This document shows, one piece after another, positions 22,101-34,740 of a stretch of 64,000 nt of DNA. Numbering within the stretch: the first letter of the stretch is position 1; the number at the start of each line of letters is the position of its first letter. The position numbers were made by a program, and so were the translations under genes. The notes beneath the pieces are model-generated. The model was not told where the DNA came from. It did no database searches and saw nothing but the letters and a program-made list of their open reading frames with translations. Source of the DNA: Trifolium pratense (Eukaryota > Streptophyta > Magnoliopsida > Fabales > Fabaceae); assembly GCF_020283565.1 (NCBI RefSeq), contig NC_060064.1:4858001-4922000 (forward strand). The letters are read 5' to 3'.

Positions 22101-24914
22101 AATAAATTCTTAGATTATATCTATTGTCCCTTTCTAAGTTATGTTAGTATAACATTATTTTTCGTTATAATTTATGGAAATACTAATAATAGTTTTAAGC
22201 ATACTATTGATTTGAACACCTCACCTGAGCTGACGGCCATTGACCGTTCAGTTTCGTATGGCGCCAAATGGATTGATTTTGGAGTTCTTGGTCCTCGTTG
22301 TTCATTACTTAATATTTTATTTTTTGTGAATCATTACTTAATTTATTATTTATACGACAGAACAATATCTTTATTTATTTATCCAATCCTATTTACAGGT
22401 ATTTGATAGCAACTTTTTAGTATTCAACTTTGCGGCATGACCAGTCCAAAAAAAACTTTGCAGAATGAAATTATAAATAATAAAAAGAAAGTCTGCATAA
22501 TGTATTTATTTTTCTTTTTGAAAGTCCCCTTTTTAAAAATCTAAATTCATTTACCAATAATATTAAAGTGAGATTAGTTTTTATGTCATGGTGTAAAAGT
22601 TTTTACACGGAGCTGGAATGAAATATTTGGAGGGAAGATGAGCTGTGGCGGAACTTGAATTTTATATGAATGATAAATTTATTTTCTTTAAAATGTTAAA
22701 ACAATATTATTTTCTTAAGGTGAATGCTAAATTTATGATTTCCATTTCTCTGTCTCTCATCGACTCATTCACTCGATAAGAATTTAAATTTATTTTTTTC
22801 AAACCATTCACCAGAATTGAATATCATTAACCATTTGAATTTAACCAACTAGTTAATAGTGTTAGATTTGATTAATGTGTACTAAGTGTTGCAACTTATT
22901 AATCATATAGTAGTATTGAACTTCATTAACTCCACATCATTGATTAACCATGGTCCTATAAATACAATTCAACTAGTAGCTGGAAAGATGTTGATATACA
23001 GATACTTGAGTTTGAACTCGGTTCTCACTTTTTCTCTAAGATGTGTGATTCTAACTACTAAAATATTTGACACAAAAACAATTAACTATAATTTTAACAT
23101 GTTTACATCTGTATATAATTAAAATCAGACTCATAACTACTTAATTAAACTTGGTAAAAAAAAAACTACTTGATTAAACAATGTAAATCTCTTATGGATC
23201 GCACCAATTTATTGTTGTGAATTATATATATGTTAATTTTCCAAGTTTTGTGAATTATATATATGTGAATAATCCAAGTATAAAAACGACTATTAATTTT
23301 TTCCATTGGTGTTACATGGTACCACAATTTTATGATGGTTGTCCTTATAGGACTCTTAAAGTAAAGTAAATAATTTAGGGAGTAGTTAATAGTATTAAAT
23401 TTATCAATTATTTGTATTATTTTTCTTTTTTTGTCATGTATATAAATACAATGTATATAATAAGTGGAGTATATATAAAATATGATTTTTCTAATTCACT
23501 CTGTATTTGTATTATTTTTCTAAATTTACATTTTAAGAGAGAAAATTAATTTATTTCAATCATAATATTTATTGTGAGTTGCAAAAAAAAGTTGTATTAT
23601 AAAGGAAAATTGTAAGAATTCTACTATAAATGAAATTACTTTATATAGTCTAGATTTTTAAGAAAATAATATTGCATATTATATGATGTGAGCATTTTAT
23701 TATCCGTGTACCAAACAAGTCCTAGCGATTTCCACGAGAAAGTAAGCAAGAATTTCCTTTTTTCTAGTCACTTACGCGTTTGATGAAAGTTGTTTGTTGC
23801 TGTGATCTTACACGAAAAAGCATTATTTGGAAGCAAGTGGGTTAACACGTCGGAATTATTGTTTTCTTTTACAAAGTAGCTAGCTATTGCTTATACATAT
23901 ATACATGCTTTCAACTCAACAAGTGGTACGTATTTCATACTCTTGTAAACATTTTGACTCATGAGTTTAATTCAATATTGGTTGGTATATAAAAATTATT
24001 ATTTGTGTAGACATACCAAATCTTTAAATAATTAAAGTTAATTTGAGAAAATTAGTCTCTATGATTAGCCACAAAAATATATTACTACTACTTTTTTACT
24101 TTAGAAGATAAAATGGAAAACATTGGACGCAACGAAGAACTGCTGCTGGGTGATGGGTTCCATGCAATCAATGTGGTTAAGTTCAATCATAAAATTATAA
24201 TTCTATATGTTTTTAAATGTGATATTTTATTATCAACAATCAATTGGTTTCACCTATAAAATTTTTGATCCATTTAAATATGTGATCAATGAGTCAATTT
24301 TTATCTAATGTGTATTGAAAAAAGATAACTCACTTTATATATTCTAATGAAAATTGATCATCGTTAATGACGGTGAAAATTTTATATCAATATCATGTAG
24401 GAAAATTTTTTATTGAAAGAGATAAAAATAATTTTAAAATCTTTAGTGTGAGAAAGGTTAAAAACCAATCTATAAAACCAAACAATGTCATTTTTACATC
24501 ATTATATACACATAATTGTGATGTAATAAAATTCAATAGCACACCTAATTTCAATTTTAGTTAGTAAGATTCAATAATACCACACCATATGGCTACCATT
24601 GAATTCAACAAATTCATGGACCACACACATACCATACTCAAACCGAATCCAATTAATGGCTCAAAATAATCCCACTTTTCTACTTCTCAATAAAAGTTGA
24701 ATAAGAAATTCCACACTACTAGCAGTAGTACTTTCTATTTTGTCAAAATAAAAAAATTCCACACTATTTTATTTATTTATTTATTAGAATAAGAAAAAAT
24801 GTTGAATAAATGCAAGTAGCAAGAAGTTATAATCATAATTCATAATCTAATTTAGATTCAGTCAGCTTTGCCAGGTTACTATTTCTGTTCCAACCAACTA
24901 TTCTCATTTTTTCT

Positions 24915-24918
<4 letters not shown>
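19194..24918. other. 5.7-kb gene-free region
   Basis: It starts with the PORR 3' UTR (to about 19400-19640) and ends in the promoter of the lipid phosphatase. Between these I see only AT-rich sequence and short ORFs without family features, plus a local tandem duplication around GTGAATTATATATATGT at 23216-23270. No RNA gene was recognised. Confidence 0.5.

Positions 24919-24948
<30 letters not shown>
24919..24948 (+). repeat. (CT)15 microsatellite in the lipid phosphatase leader
   Basis: Thirty bases of CT about 45 bp upstream of the ATG at 24993, probably in the 5' UTR or core promoter. CT/GA tracts are frequent plant leader elements. Confidence 0.9.
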
Positions 24949-24954
<6 letters not shown>

Positions 24955-24992
24955 CAGAGGGAAGAAGAGAGATAACAAAAACAGAGGAAAAA

Positions 24993-27900
24993 ATGGAAGG
25001 TTCAGCAGTGTGGCAAGGTGCGGTTCTGGGTGGAATACTCTTGTGGCTTTTTTCTTCTTCATATCTCAATTTAACTCTAAAGCTTAGATCTTTTCTTCAA
25101 CCTTTCGTCATTCACTATGTTCAAACTGGAACCCCAATTCTCCTTAAGATCCAGGTAACAAAACAGAAACAACCCCACAATTTTATTCTTATAAATTTCT
25201 AAACTTTTCAATGTTTTTCTTATAAATGCTGATTTTATTTGAATTTTTTTGGTGTTGCAGAGTTACAGGGTTGGATTTCTTGATGCTCTTTTTTCTGTGT
25301 TGTCTTGTGTTGTTTCTGTGCCATTTTACACTGCTTTTCTCCCTTTGTTATTCTGGGTATGTATGTATGTATATACATATGTATGAATTTTGATGATTTT
25401 AGAGAAAATTTTGATTGAAAAACTGTAAATTTATTGAAAATTTGGGTTCTTTGTAGAGTGGTCATGGTCAATTGGCTAGGCAGATGACGTTGTTGATGGC
25501 GTTTTGTGATTATATAGGGAATTGTATAAAGGTATGTATGCATTTTCGTTGATTTAAATCGAAATTTGATTCAACCCTTTGTTTAATTACATGTTGTATT
25601 GTATTTGATGTTTTTGAACTCAAGGTGTTTGTTATTATTTTGTCACACTATAGGATGTGGTTTCAGCACCAAGACCTGCTTCTCCACCTGTGAGGAGAGT
25701 AACTGCTACAAAAGATGAAGAAGAGAATGCTTTAGAATATGGACTTCCTTCTTCTCACACACTTAATACAGTTTGCTTATCAGGGTATTCATTACTTTTT
25801 TTTCTGTTATTTTACATCTCCTTGTATAAGTTTAAATTGGCTTCTGCATCATGATCGTATTTAATTTAACTTAACTGTATAGACATGTATGTATAATTCA
25901 TAAATACTTTTCTGTAAGTGAAAAACCACAGATTTATGTTAATTGAAAAGATTTCGTGCACCTAAGCCTAGGCATTTCATTTTTTAAGAATTTAGAGTGA
26001 GCGAGTTTTGAGCCATGTTCTTCAGGCTGCTTGCTTGTGGTGGGTTGGCTGTTGAGATGTTAGTTATGTACTCTGACCAAGAATTGAATAGGTGGCATGG
26101 CATTCATGCCTTACCCGTTACAATTCAAGTCACATGGTTTAGCTCCATATTTCTTATCTTTTTTCTGGGCCAATTAAGGAGAATAGAAAATAAATAAGGA
26201 AAAAAATGGCAATGAATTTGCAATCATATATTTCGTCTTTCTTCCATCGTCTACTTGTATTGATTAGAACTAGAAGCATGTTGTTTTTTGAGGTCGAATT
26301 ATCTAATGAGAAAGATGAAACACTTGCTTTCAATTCTGTGTTTGTCATTAATGGATGTTTTTCCTTTGAATGGATGGTAATCAGCTACCTTTTGCACTAT
26401 GTCCTGACTCATACTCAAATTCAAGGTGCCTATATTAATTATTTTGGAGTTTCGCTTGCTTGCTTGTTCGTGGCCCTCGTTGGTTTGGGTATGTATTTTA
26501 TATTACTTCTAATTGATTAAGTCAGTGGCTATTTTTGACTGATTACACAGCAGACCAATGAAAATTGTTTGTTACTTTTATAGGAAGAATTTATCTTGGC
26601 ATGCACAGTTTGATTGATGTTGTTGCTGGCCTTTTTATTGGACTCGGAATCCTTGGTCTTTGGCTTACAGTATATGAATGCATTGACAATTTTGTGGTCT
26701 CAGGACAAAACGGTATTCTTCTGCTTGATTAGTTTATGATGGTGGCTTGTGCTCATATTGCAAAAACCACTTCATATTTTTTAGAAGTTCTTTATTCCCT
26801 TAATTTTGACAAGTTCCCCAATCTGTTTTTGTTGCAGTTACAACTTTTTGGGCTGCTTTGAGCTTCCTCCTGCTTTTTGCTTATCCAACTCCTGAACTAC
26901 CAACTCCAAGTTTTGAGTTTCATACTGCTTTCGATGGTGTTGCATTGGGAATTGTAAGTATTTTCTCATCCTTTAATGTCCTCTAAATTTATTGCATTTT
27001 TCTTATGAATATGCTCTAGTTTATAATCATTTCTTCGTATAGGGTTCATAATGAGTGAGAACAAAATATTTTAATGTAGCACTTGAGTGTAGTCATCATA
27101 TACAAAAAAGAAGACACCTGGGACTGGGACTACTTTGATATAGTGTTGTTAAATAGTGGCTATAACAGCGCTATAGCGTAGTAGAATTTGAACAAATTAC
27201 TATTGTTCCACAATGCGCTATTTAGTATAAAATGTTGTCAAGTTGCGGCTATAGTAGTGCTATAATACTGTTGTGTAGAGGAATTTGAACAAACTGTTAT
27301 TTTCCGTGATCTGCGATTGACCACATTGCTTTAGTGAATTATAATAGACGCGTCTAGATTACTTGAAGTATTGGCTGCTCCAGATCAGACTATAAATTCT
27401 GCATGTTTCTGGGGCTTGGGCTGTATTTGGCTAGTTTTGAACAGTGAAGTTTGGGTGAAATGTTGAATGTAAATACACCCATCCCAACAGTAAAATGAAC
27501 ATATTAAATGCCTGGGGAGGTTAGCCACCATTTCACACAGCCCCACCGCAATCATACCGTTAATTTAACTGTATCCCATTAGGGTGGTAGTTAGGTTAGT
27601 TCAAGTCATTCCTAAAGTGGCAACTACAAGTCTACAACACTATTCAAATATTTGGGGTTGCAAGTAAAGTTTGCCTTGAGGTCACATTATTTCATCTATG
27701 ATAGATTATTGTTTTGGGTAGGTGCAAAATTGCTGTGATCTTGAAATTGGTAGATTACTTGATCAGTAACAGGATAAAAAAAAATGGTTTTGCTGAATAT
27801 CTTCAGCATTCTGCTCTGAGTTTTGGGTTCTAACAGAGTAACAGTCCTTTGCATGTCACTTGTTGCTTGACTTTGCAAAGTAGTAAGAAGAAGGAACTAT

Positions 27901-29049
27901 GAATAAAGAGACTCGTTTACTTTGACAGAGGAACTATGAATAAATTTATGTTGATTTTACTAGTTAACAATGAGAAAAGAGACTTTAAAGTGAACAATTG
28001 TGTTGCATTTTCAGAAACGTTAAAAATGACACGACGAACTATTTTCATTATATTTGGAAATGCATAATTCTTAGAATCTTAGCCAGCATTTTATCTTCTC
28101 TCCATCACGACTCACATCACAAGTCTCTCTTCTAAATGGTTGGTTAAAATGAATACATATTTTAGAAAGAAAACAGTTTCACCGACAGGGCCTAATTTTT
28201 TCCACTTATAGTCTGTAATAGTTTTTTTTACATGTTTTTTCAGTCTTTCGTTAGTAACTATAGTGTGATGCTTTTCCCTCATTACAGTTTGGATCCAGTC
28301 TAAAAGTTGTTTACTTTGTAGCAATTAGATGAAAGCATAATCATTCGCTTAAATCATTGAAAAACAAACTTTTTGATTGATCCGAAGTTCCCAACTTAGC
28401 AAAATCATTTTATTAATCATGATAGTGTAACTTTGCGTATTTGATTTTCTACTGATGTGTGGATTTGCGCCTCATTCTAGGGTTAGGCAGGCCTTCATCA
28501 CCCCAAATACTCAATCGTCGACAAATTAGATTAATGTTTAAGACGACAAAACATTCAGTGTTATATAGTATTTCATTGGCATGTTTCTAACTCGGAAATT
28601 AGATTAATGTTTTAAGACAGGCTAAAATATTTCCGTAGCATTTTTGTAACTCATACTGTATGTGTATTAATTTAAGTGCTCATGTTCTTCAGGTGTCTGG
28701 GGTACAGCAAACATACCACCAATTTCACCATGACAATGTTCCTCGTTTGTTCTCTTCAGAAATGACAATACCAGTATTCATGGGAAGAATGCTCGTGGGA
28801 ATACCTACTATTCTAATTGTGAAATTCTGCAGTAAGACTCTTGCAAAATGGACTATTCCTGTGGTTGCAAACACATTAGGCATCCCAATAAAATCAACCA
28901 CCTATATCCCCACATTGAATGGTGCTAAGACGGGAGAAAAGTCAAAGGCTTTCGATGTTGATACCGGAATTAGGTTTCTACAATACGCAGGTCTAGCGTG
29001 GTCTGTGGTCGACCTAGTGCCATCTATTTTTTCATACGTGAGCCTGTGA
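24993..29049 (+). CDS. SPP1: long-chain-base-1-phosphate phosphatase (PAP2 family)
   Basis: Multi-pass ER enzyme that dephosphorylates sphingoid-base phosphates, opposing sphingosine kinases. Exons 24993-25154, 25261-25356, 25457-25531, 25654-25784, 26385-26488, 26584-26712, 26838-26953 and 28693-29049 join with matching phases to 389 aa. The three PAP2 phosphatase motifs are intact: K111-x6-RP119 (KDVVSAPRP), PSSH at 143-146, and R191-x5-H197-x3-D201 (RIYLGMHSLID). Hydrophobic segments include LDALFSVLSCVVSVPFY, VSLACLFVALVGL and FWAALSFLLLFAY. Intron 7 (1.7 kb) holds repeated sequence. Family match is to Arabidopsis SPP1 (At3g58490, from memory), slightly longer than this. Start chosen as the first ATG after a CT-rich leader. 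Confidence 0.93.
27139..27360. repeat. repeat in lipid phosphatase intron 7
   Basis: Two diverged tandem units share TGTTGT-AA-TAG/TTGCGGCTATA, GTGCTATA or GCGCTATAGCG, and GAATTTGAACAAA. The GCTATAGCG words are typical of a repeat often found in plant introns; I cannot assign its class. Confidence 0.45.
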
Positions 29050-29481
29050 CGTTCAGATTTATTGATATTTTATTAAATTTTTGTACAGCAGGGTATATGT
29101 AATGTATCATATATGAACAATAGATCATTTCCACCTAGTGAAATTTCATCATGGTGAGAATTCAGTCCAATGTTTATATTGCTTTTCCATTAGGTATAAC
29201 ATAATCCATAGAAGACGTTCCATCAATCTTAACGCAACAAACAAAACAACACACTAGTAACCTTAAATAGTCCTTTAAAAAAAAAAAGTAGACTTCAATC
29301 GGACTAATCCTTCTACCATCCTATGTTTATATTTCCAGTTCAACCAGGATAGAAACCAGACACAATTAGAGAGAGAAAACGGTTATATTGTCAAGGTTGG
29401 ATGTGCGCGTTGAAAAAAATATAAAAGGGTTGGATATGTGTATCATAACCAATAAAACTAGTGTACAAATATATAGTATAA
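29050..29481. other. 3' flank of the lipid phosphatase
   Basis: 3' UTR followed by spacer up to the Helitron boundary; nothing else recognised. Confidence 0.5.
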
Positions 29482-30051
29482 CTAGAACTTTGACCCATGC
29501 GGTGCATGAGTCTAATTAGGTGTAATATGTAACAATAAAAAATAAAATACAAAAATTTCAAGAGCATTTTCAATAAGAGTAGTATAGGGAATTTCATGGA
29601 CTAATTATTCTATATTTGTTTATGTGCTTATTTTATAATTTATATATTTTTTAAATAATTTTGGAACCCCATCGTTTTGTTTACTTATTAAAAAATAATT
29701 GCTGATAACTAAAGGTTAAAAAATTGATGATAATTAAAGGTTAAAAAAAAATTAAAGACATAATCAAGAACATAAACTTAAGTAGACATCCATAAATAAA
29801 TAAAAATTGTGATTAATTCCGCCGTTCAAATTTATTGAAAACAGGGTTTACATATTATGTTTCCTAAATTCTTTCATAATTGAAGCACATGTTTTAGCGG
29901 TTGAAAGGTTTTATTGTAAGTAAGGGATGCAGGTTCAATGACAAATCTGTATTTTTTTAATATAAAGCTGCAATAAAAAGAAAGAGAAAATGAGAGGGGA
30001 AAAAATTTGGTTTAGGGTTAACTTATGTTAGCAAGCTTATAATATAAGAGA
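29482..30051 (-). mobile_element. non-autonomous Helitron
   Basis: Minus-strand orientation. The 5' end is TCTCTTATATTATAAGC starting at 30051 and preceded by A. The 3' end has the hairpin GACTCATGC-ACC-GCATGGGTC (8 of 9 pairs) followed 6 nt later by CTAG, with T next, so it sits between A and T as Helitrons do. 570 bp, no Rep/helicase. A related 5' end lies at 36483. Confidence 0.7.
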
Positions 30052-30059
30052 TTATCGGT

Positions 30060-30519
30060 TGTACCGGGCCATGGACCGGGGTGTAATTTGTTAAAGCCCA
30101 ATATGAAAAGGCCCAATAAAGTATAGTCCATAAAGGTTCACACCAAAATATCGCCAGGATGACACGTGAAATCATCATCACTCCCACGATCTACCTTGAC
30201 TTGGAGAAGAAGGAAAGAAACTTGGAGAAGAAGGAGGAGTAACCGCCCATGATGCAGTAATGGAGAGGTGGTGGAGAAGGTGGAGAACATGCTCCAAGGT
30301 GTCAACAAAACTCTATAAATAGGACCTGCTCCAAGAGAAAAAGGAAGAATGATCTTTTTCATACTCTCATGCTTGAGACAGAATTTCTTTGATACTTTCA
30401 TTCTTGTAACAACACCATTCTTTCATTATTGTAAAGTTTATCAATTTCTTCTCTAAGGAGAGTTTTGTATTTCTATCATTATCAAATAATACAAACCCCC
30501 TTGAATGTTTACCAGAACA
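30060..30519 (+). repeat. left LTR
   Basis: Starts TGTACCGGGCC, ends CCAGAACA. A TATA box TATAAATAG at 30314-30322 marks the likely U3/R boundary. The 87-codon minus-strand ORF in it recurs identically in the right LTR and is not a gene. Confidence 0.93.
30314..30322 (+). promoter_or_regulatory. LTR TATA box
   Basis: TATAAATAG within the left LTR, repeated at the same offset in the right LTR (about 35841), where it could drive read-out transcription toward 36047 and beyond. Confidence 0.6.
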
Positions 30520-33500
30520 TTTTGGCGCCCACCGTGGGGCTGCGGTAAAAACATTTGTCCCAGCCTACCACATCAAACTAGACAAAAATCAAACATCTCC
30601 ACATGGCTGGAGAACACGGAAACCACTGGTGTCGCCGTTTACTCGTCTTCTACTTAAGAGATTCACCAGCGCAACGTCATGATCTTGGTTGGCGGAACCA
30701 TAATTACGCGGAGGCAACAAAAGAAACAGTGGCGATGACACGAACAAGAATGAAGGTGTGGGTCTTCTCACGCCAACGACAGGAAAGAAAATATGCGGCG
30801 AAGAAGAGTAGACCAGTGTTATCGACGCCGACTAGAGGCGACGTGAACCAATTCCGCCCAGGTGCTTTCAATCCTTTATTTTTGTTTGCAATGTCTTAAA
30901 ACTATACTATTCTGACAAATGTTTGGATTTATTTGACTTCAATTTACTATCACCGATTCAGAGTTCTGTTTTCATCCTTGAGTAATTTGAAGTAATAAAG
31001 AGAGTTGACTCCACGTGAAATTAATAAGCAGAAAGAAATTAACATCACCGATTTATTTGGTTTGAATGCTCCATAAGATCCTTTAATTCATATTTGACTT
31101 ACTAGCCCAATTGTTTCTTTGCGGAATAATTTGGCTTAATGTTCTACCTTGCATCACGGCGAGGCGGTTAGTGCCAATTTGTTAATAGCTTTATTTTGCT
31201 TATGATATTAAATTATTCGGTGTAGTGTATGATTGCGGTTATATGTATTCAATTTCCCATCAATATTATCAATCCTGTTACATGAGTAACATAGTATTAC
31301 TGAATTCTGATGCTTATTGCCATGATGTTCTTATTTTTGCCAAGTTGTTCTCATTGTGGTTACTGAATATTAATCATTCTCATGAAAGTAACAATATGAT
31401 TAAAAAGTTTAGTTATTAATGTCATAGTTGTTAAAAAATTGCTTTATATATTATATAAAATCTTATATTAATTCTATGGAGGCCAATGAAAAGACAGTGT
31501 TAGAGATACCTGCTGTGCTGATGTTATAGCTTCCACCTTAATAAAGGCTAGTTCTATGCCTGTTATAGTGATACTGATTTGGATGTTTTAAAACAAAAAT
31601 AAATAGAGGAGAGTTAATATATTTGGCTTGCTGTAATGTTTGTTTCTAGTACAACTTAGTTCATTCATCCATTGCCTCTGTTTTAATTTGATTCTTCATG
31701 ACTAATTTTGCTTAATCAATGGCATGGATCTACATTCGCTGTCATGCCCAATTGTCGTCGGTGTTCCACCTTCGCCCATCATCATTTCGAACATGGATGC
31801 CATCACTGTCAAAATCATGAGTCCAAGCATATTCATCACCTGCTGTCCAACGTCGCCGGGGATCGTGGCTGCTGCAGCCTTGTCCGGCACCGCCGTCAAA
31901 CTTTGTTGCGGTAGTGGTCGAGTCAGACATTGAAGCACTGATAGAGAAGGTCACAATACAAGAAGATGTGAAAGCCAATCCCGCCGTCAATTTGAGTGTA
32001 CTCAGTAACGACAGAGCTTTGATTAAAGCCCCGGCACACACAGTTTGGAAGCTCTTGTGTGTATGAGTCAGCAGGCAATATTCCGAATTGGTTTACGAGG
32101 GAAGTGAAGCGGAGGAAGAGGTTAAGGAAGCTAAAATTACGAAATGCTTGCTTGACAACTCAGAATAGTGAAGCAGAAGTAGGATGCTCATCCAAATGCT
32201 TATTAGGTCCTCTTGCTAAGACAGGTGATCATAAAACTCAAGCAACCAAACATTGGTACCACTCGGCGAGATACAAACCGCCGATTAACATTCCAATTGA
32301 AGCATGTTCCGCAATGACCACCGCAATGGAACTCAGTCTCGCCACGCCAGAACATAATTGTTTTTCTTGCTAGGCGACTACCGATCCAGGTGTTAACATT
32401 CTTTCCCTTTAACCTGCCATTTAATCATATAGTTTTCGCTTGTTCTATTTCAATAAACATGCTATTTGCGCACGCATATATGTTGTCGGTATTAACGTGA
32501 TGGATTTATAGTTTAAGAATCATGCTTTATGGTCATTGAGTAAAAGAGAAGAGAATCAGTACATTTTTTCAAGATTGCTTACTAAAAGCATCACCTTTGT
32601 TTGTTATCGCTCTCAAAATCATTTTGAATTACTCAAGTAGAATTTGGTAGACACATAAGAACACCTTTGCTTGCTTTCATTAATTTTAAAATAAAATTCA
32701 TATTACAAACTTATGATTAACAGTTAATAAAATCGATGATAAGTTGGTAATGAATTAGATAGCAAGTTGAAATTTGGCCAAGATAATTAGCCACCTTTGA
32801 ACAGACAAAATACTCCATGACCAATCTCAAAGCTTGGAATAAAGATGTGCACATTTTAAAAAGAAACTTGTCATACCGCTTCAGTGTTTTGGTTGATCTA
32901 ATCCATTTTTATTCTCTCTTACACATTCTGGAGATGTTCTTCACATTTTTCATAAACTTGGTTAATATGCTTGAAGTGTTTTATAACCTGTTTTTCTTTG
33001 AATACAAGTGAATCATTGCTTGAGGATTCATAAAAAATATTTATATGGAGGATGCATGTCAGGTGTTATTTACTTCAAGCTCATCCCATCATAAGTTTTT
33101 ATATTCACAATTATGTTTATGATCATGATGTTCCCAAGCAGTATATTATGCATGGTTATGCATGGTTGAAGAGGACACCTTTGTTTTAAATTGATTGTTA
33201 ATCTATACGGCTCCTGCCGTTTTGATAAAACGCTCAAGAACACGAACGAAAACATCATCAGACCATTTGCCAACTTGATTGTCCATAAACCAGGTGACAT
33301 CGTTCCAAATCTCTTGGAGAAAATTTCACATGACTGGATTATGTTAGGTCTCCACTAATCATGATAGATTATTTTAAGCACCTCGCCCTTCAGGCCTCGG
33401 GGCTGTGGATTGGATAAGACCCAAAAACACTTGAAAGTTTTATTTATTTTTTGAGGAATGTAACTAACAAAGTTATCAAGTTGATCATAGCGCAGGACTA

Positions 33501-33700
33501 CAAGTGGATATGATAAAGAGTGATCAAATATACAACCAAGAATAAATGAAGCCAGCCGGCTCTAGACCAATAAAGGCTAACCGGTGATGGAATAAAGGTC
33601 AACCTGATTAAGTTACGGGCTCTGAACCAACAAAAATGGTTATCTCAAACTTGAGCTCTGAATCTTTATTTAAAGATCAACTCAGATGTGAGCGCTGAAC
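30520..33700 (+). other. 5' internal region of the LTR element
   Basis: No retroviral domain. A GC-richer block at 31700-32400 has short ORFs in several frames, including YESAGNIPNWFTREVKRRKR at 32062; these may be captured host fragments but I recognise none. At 33365-33410 a block containing CTTCAGGCCTCGGGGCTGTG resembles the purine-tract region before the right LTR (35548-35588), suggesting internal duplication of the element's end. Confidence 0.5.
33225..33345 (-). pseudogene. coding-like fragment inside the LTR element
   Basis: The minus strand is open over about 33 codons with a protein-like composition: NFLQEIWNDVTWFMDNQVGK followed by WSDDVFVRVLERFIKTAG and a stop. It is opposite to the element's orientation, so it could be a captured host exon. 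Family not recognised. Confidence 0.3.
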
Positions 33701-33704
33701 CAAA

Positions 33705-34740
33705 AACAGGGGTTACAGTGTCTTGGCGTCACCTACGAGTTGGGTACGTCAGAAAAAAATTATTAAACAGGGGTTACAGTGCCTTGGCGTCACCTACGAG
33801 TTGGGTACGTCAGAAAAAAATTATTAAACAGGGGTTACAGTGCCTTGGCGTCACCTACGAGTTGGGTACGTCAGAAAAAAAAAAAATTATTAAACAGGGG
33901 TTACAGTGCCTTGGCGTCACCTACGAGTTGGGTACGTCAGAAAAAAAATTATTAAACAGGGGTTACAGTGCCTTGGCGTCACCTACGAGTTGGGTACGTC
34001 AGAAAAAAAAAATTATTAAACAGGGGTTACAGTGCCTTGGCGTCACCTACGAGTTGGGTACGTCAGAAAAAAAAAAATTATTAAACAAGGGTTACAGTTC
34101 CTTGGCGTCACCTACGAGTTGGGTACGTCAGAAAAAAAAAAATTATTAAACAAGGGTTACAGTGCCTTGGCGTTACCTGTAAGTCTTACGAGTTGGGTAC
34201 GTCAGAAAAAGAAAATAAAACAAGGTTGAAAGGCCTTGGCGTTACCTGTAAGTCTTACGAGTTGGGTACGTCAGAAAAAGAAAATAAAACAAGGTTGAAA
34301 GGCCTCGGCGTTACCTGTAAGTCTTACGAGTTGGGTACGTCAGAAAAAGAAAATAAAACAAGGTTGAAAGGCCTTGGCGTTACCTGTAAGTCTTACGAGT
34401 TGGGTACGTCAGAAAAAGAAAATAAAACAAGGTTGAAAGGCCTCGGCGTTACCTGTAAGTCTTACGAGTTGGGTACGTCAGAAAAAGAAAATAAAACAAG
34501 GTTGAAAGGCCTTGGCGTTACCTGTAAGTCTTACGAGTTGGGTACGTCAGAAAAAGAAAATAAAACAAGGTTGAAAGGCCTTGGCGTTACCTGTAAGTCT
34601 TACGAGTTGGGTACGTCAGAAAAAGAAAATAAAACAAGGTTGAAAGGCCTCGGCGTTACCTGTAAGTCTTACGAGTTGGGGGCGTCAGAAAAAGAAAATA
34701 AAACAAGGTCGAAATGCCTTGGCGTTACCCGTAGGGAGCG
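33705..34740 (+). repeat. 16-unit tandem array inside the LTR element
   Basis: Eight units of about 60-65 bp (core GGGGTTACAGTGCCTTGGCG, then CACCTACGAGTTGGGTACGT and an A-run of variable length) pass into eight units of about 70 bp that share CGAGTTGGGTACGTCAG but have an added CTGTAAGTCTTAC and GGTTGAAAGG. Length differences in the first block are only in the A-run. In the second block the units alternate CCTTGG/CCTCGG in the order T C T C T T C T, showing stepwise amplification. The long ORFs here are repeat read-through. Confidence 0.93.

Noticed and set aside
30138..30401. 87-codon minus-strand ORF in each LTR
   Set aside because: It lies in LTR sequence, is identical in both LTRs simply because they are copies, and has no family features.
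30603..30899. 98-codon ORF after the primer-binding site as possible gag
   Set aside because: No CCHC zinc knuckle or capsid-like sequence, too short, and ends without continuation in any frame.
32059..32373. 104-codon ORF in the LTR element as a captured gene
   Set aside because: Composition is odd but I recognise no family and no splice or start context; left as unclassified internal sequence.
33705..34740. Regular repeats resembling a CRISPR array
   Set aside because: The units are contiguous tandem repeats without unique spacers, inside a plant retrotransposon.
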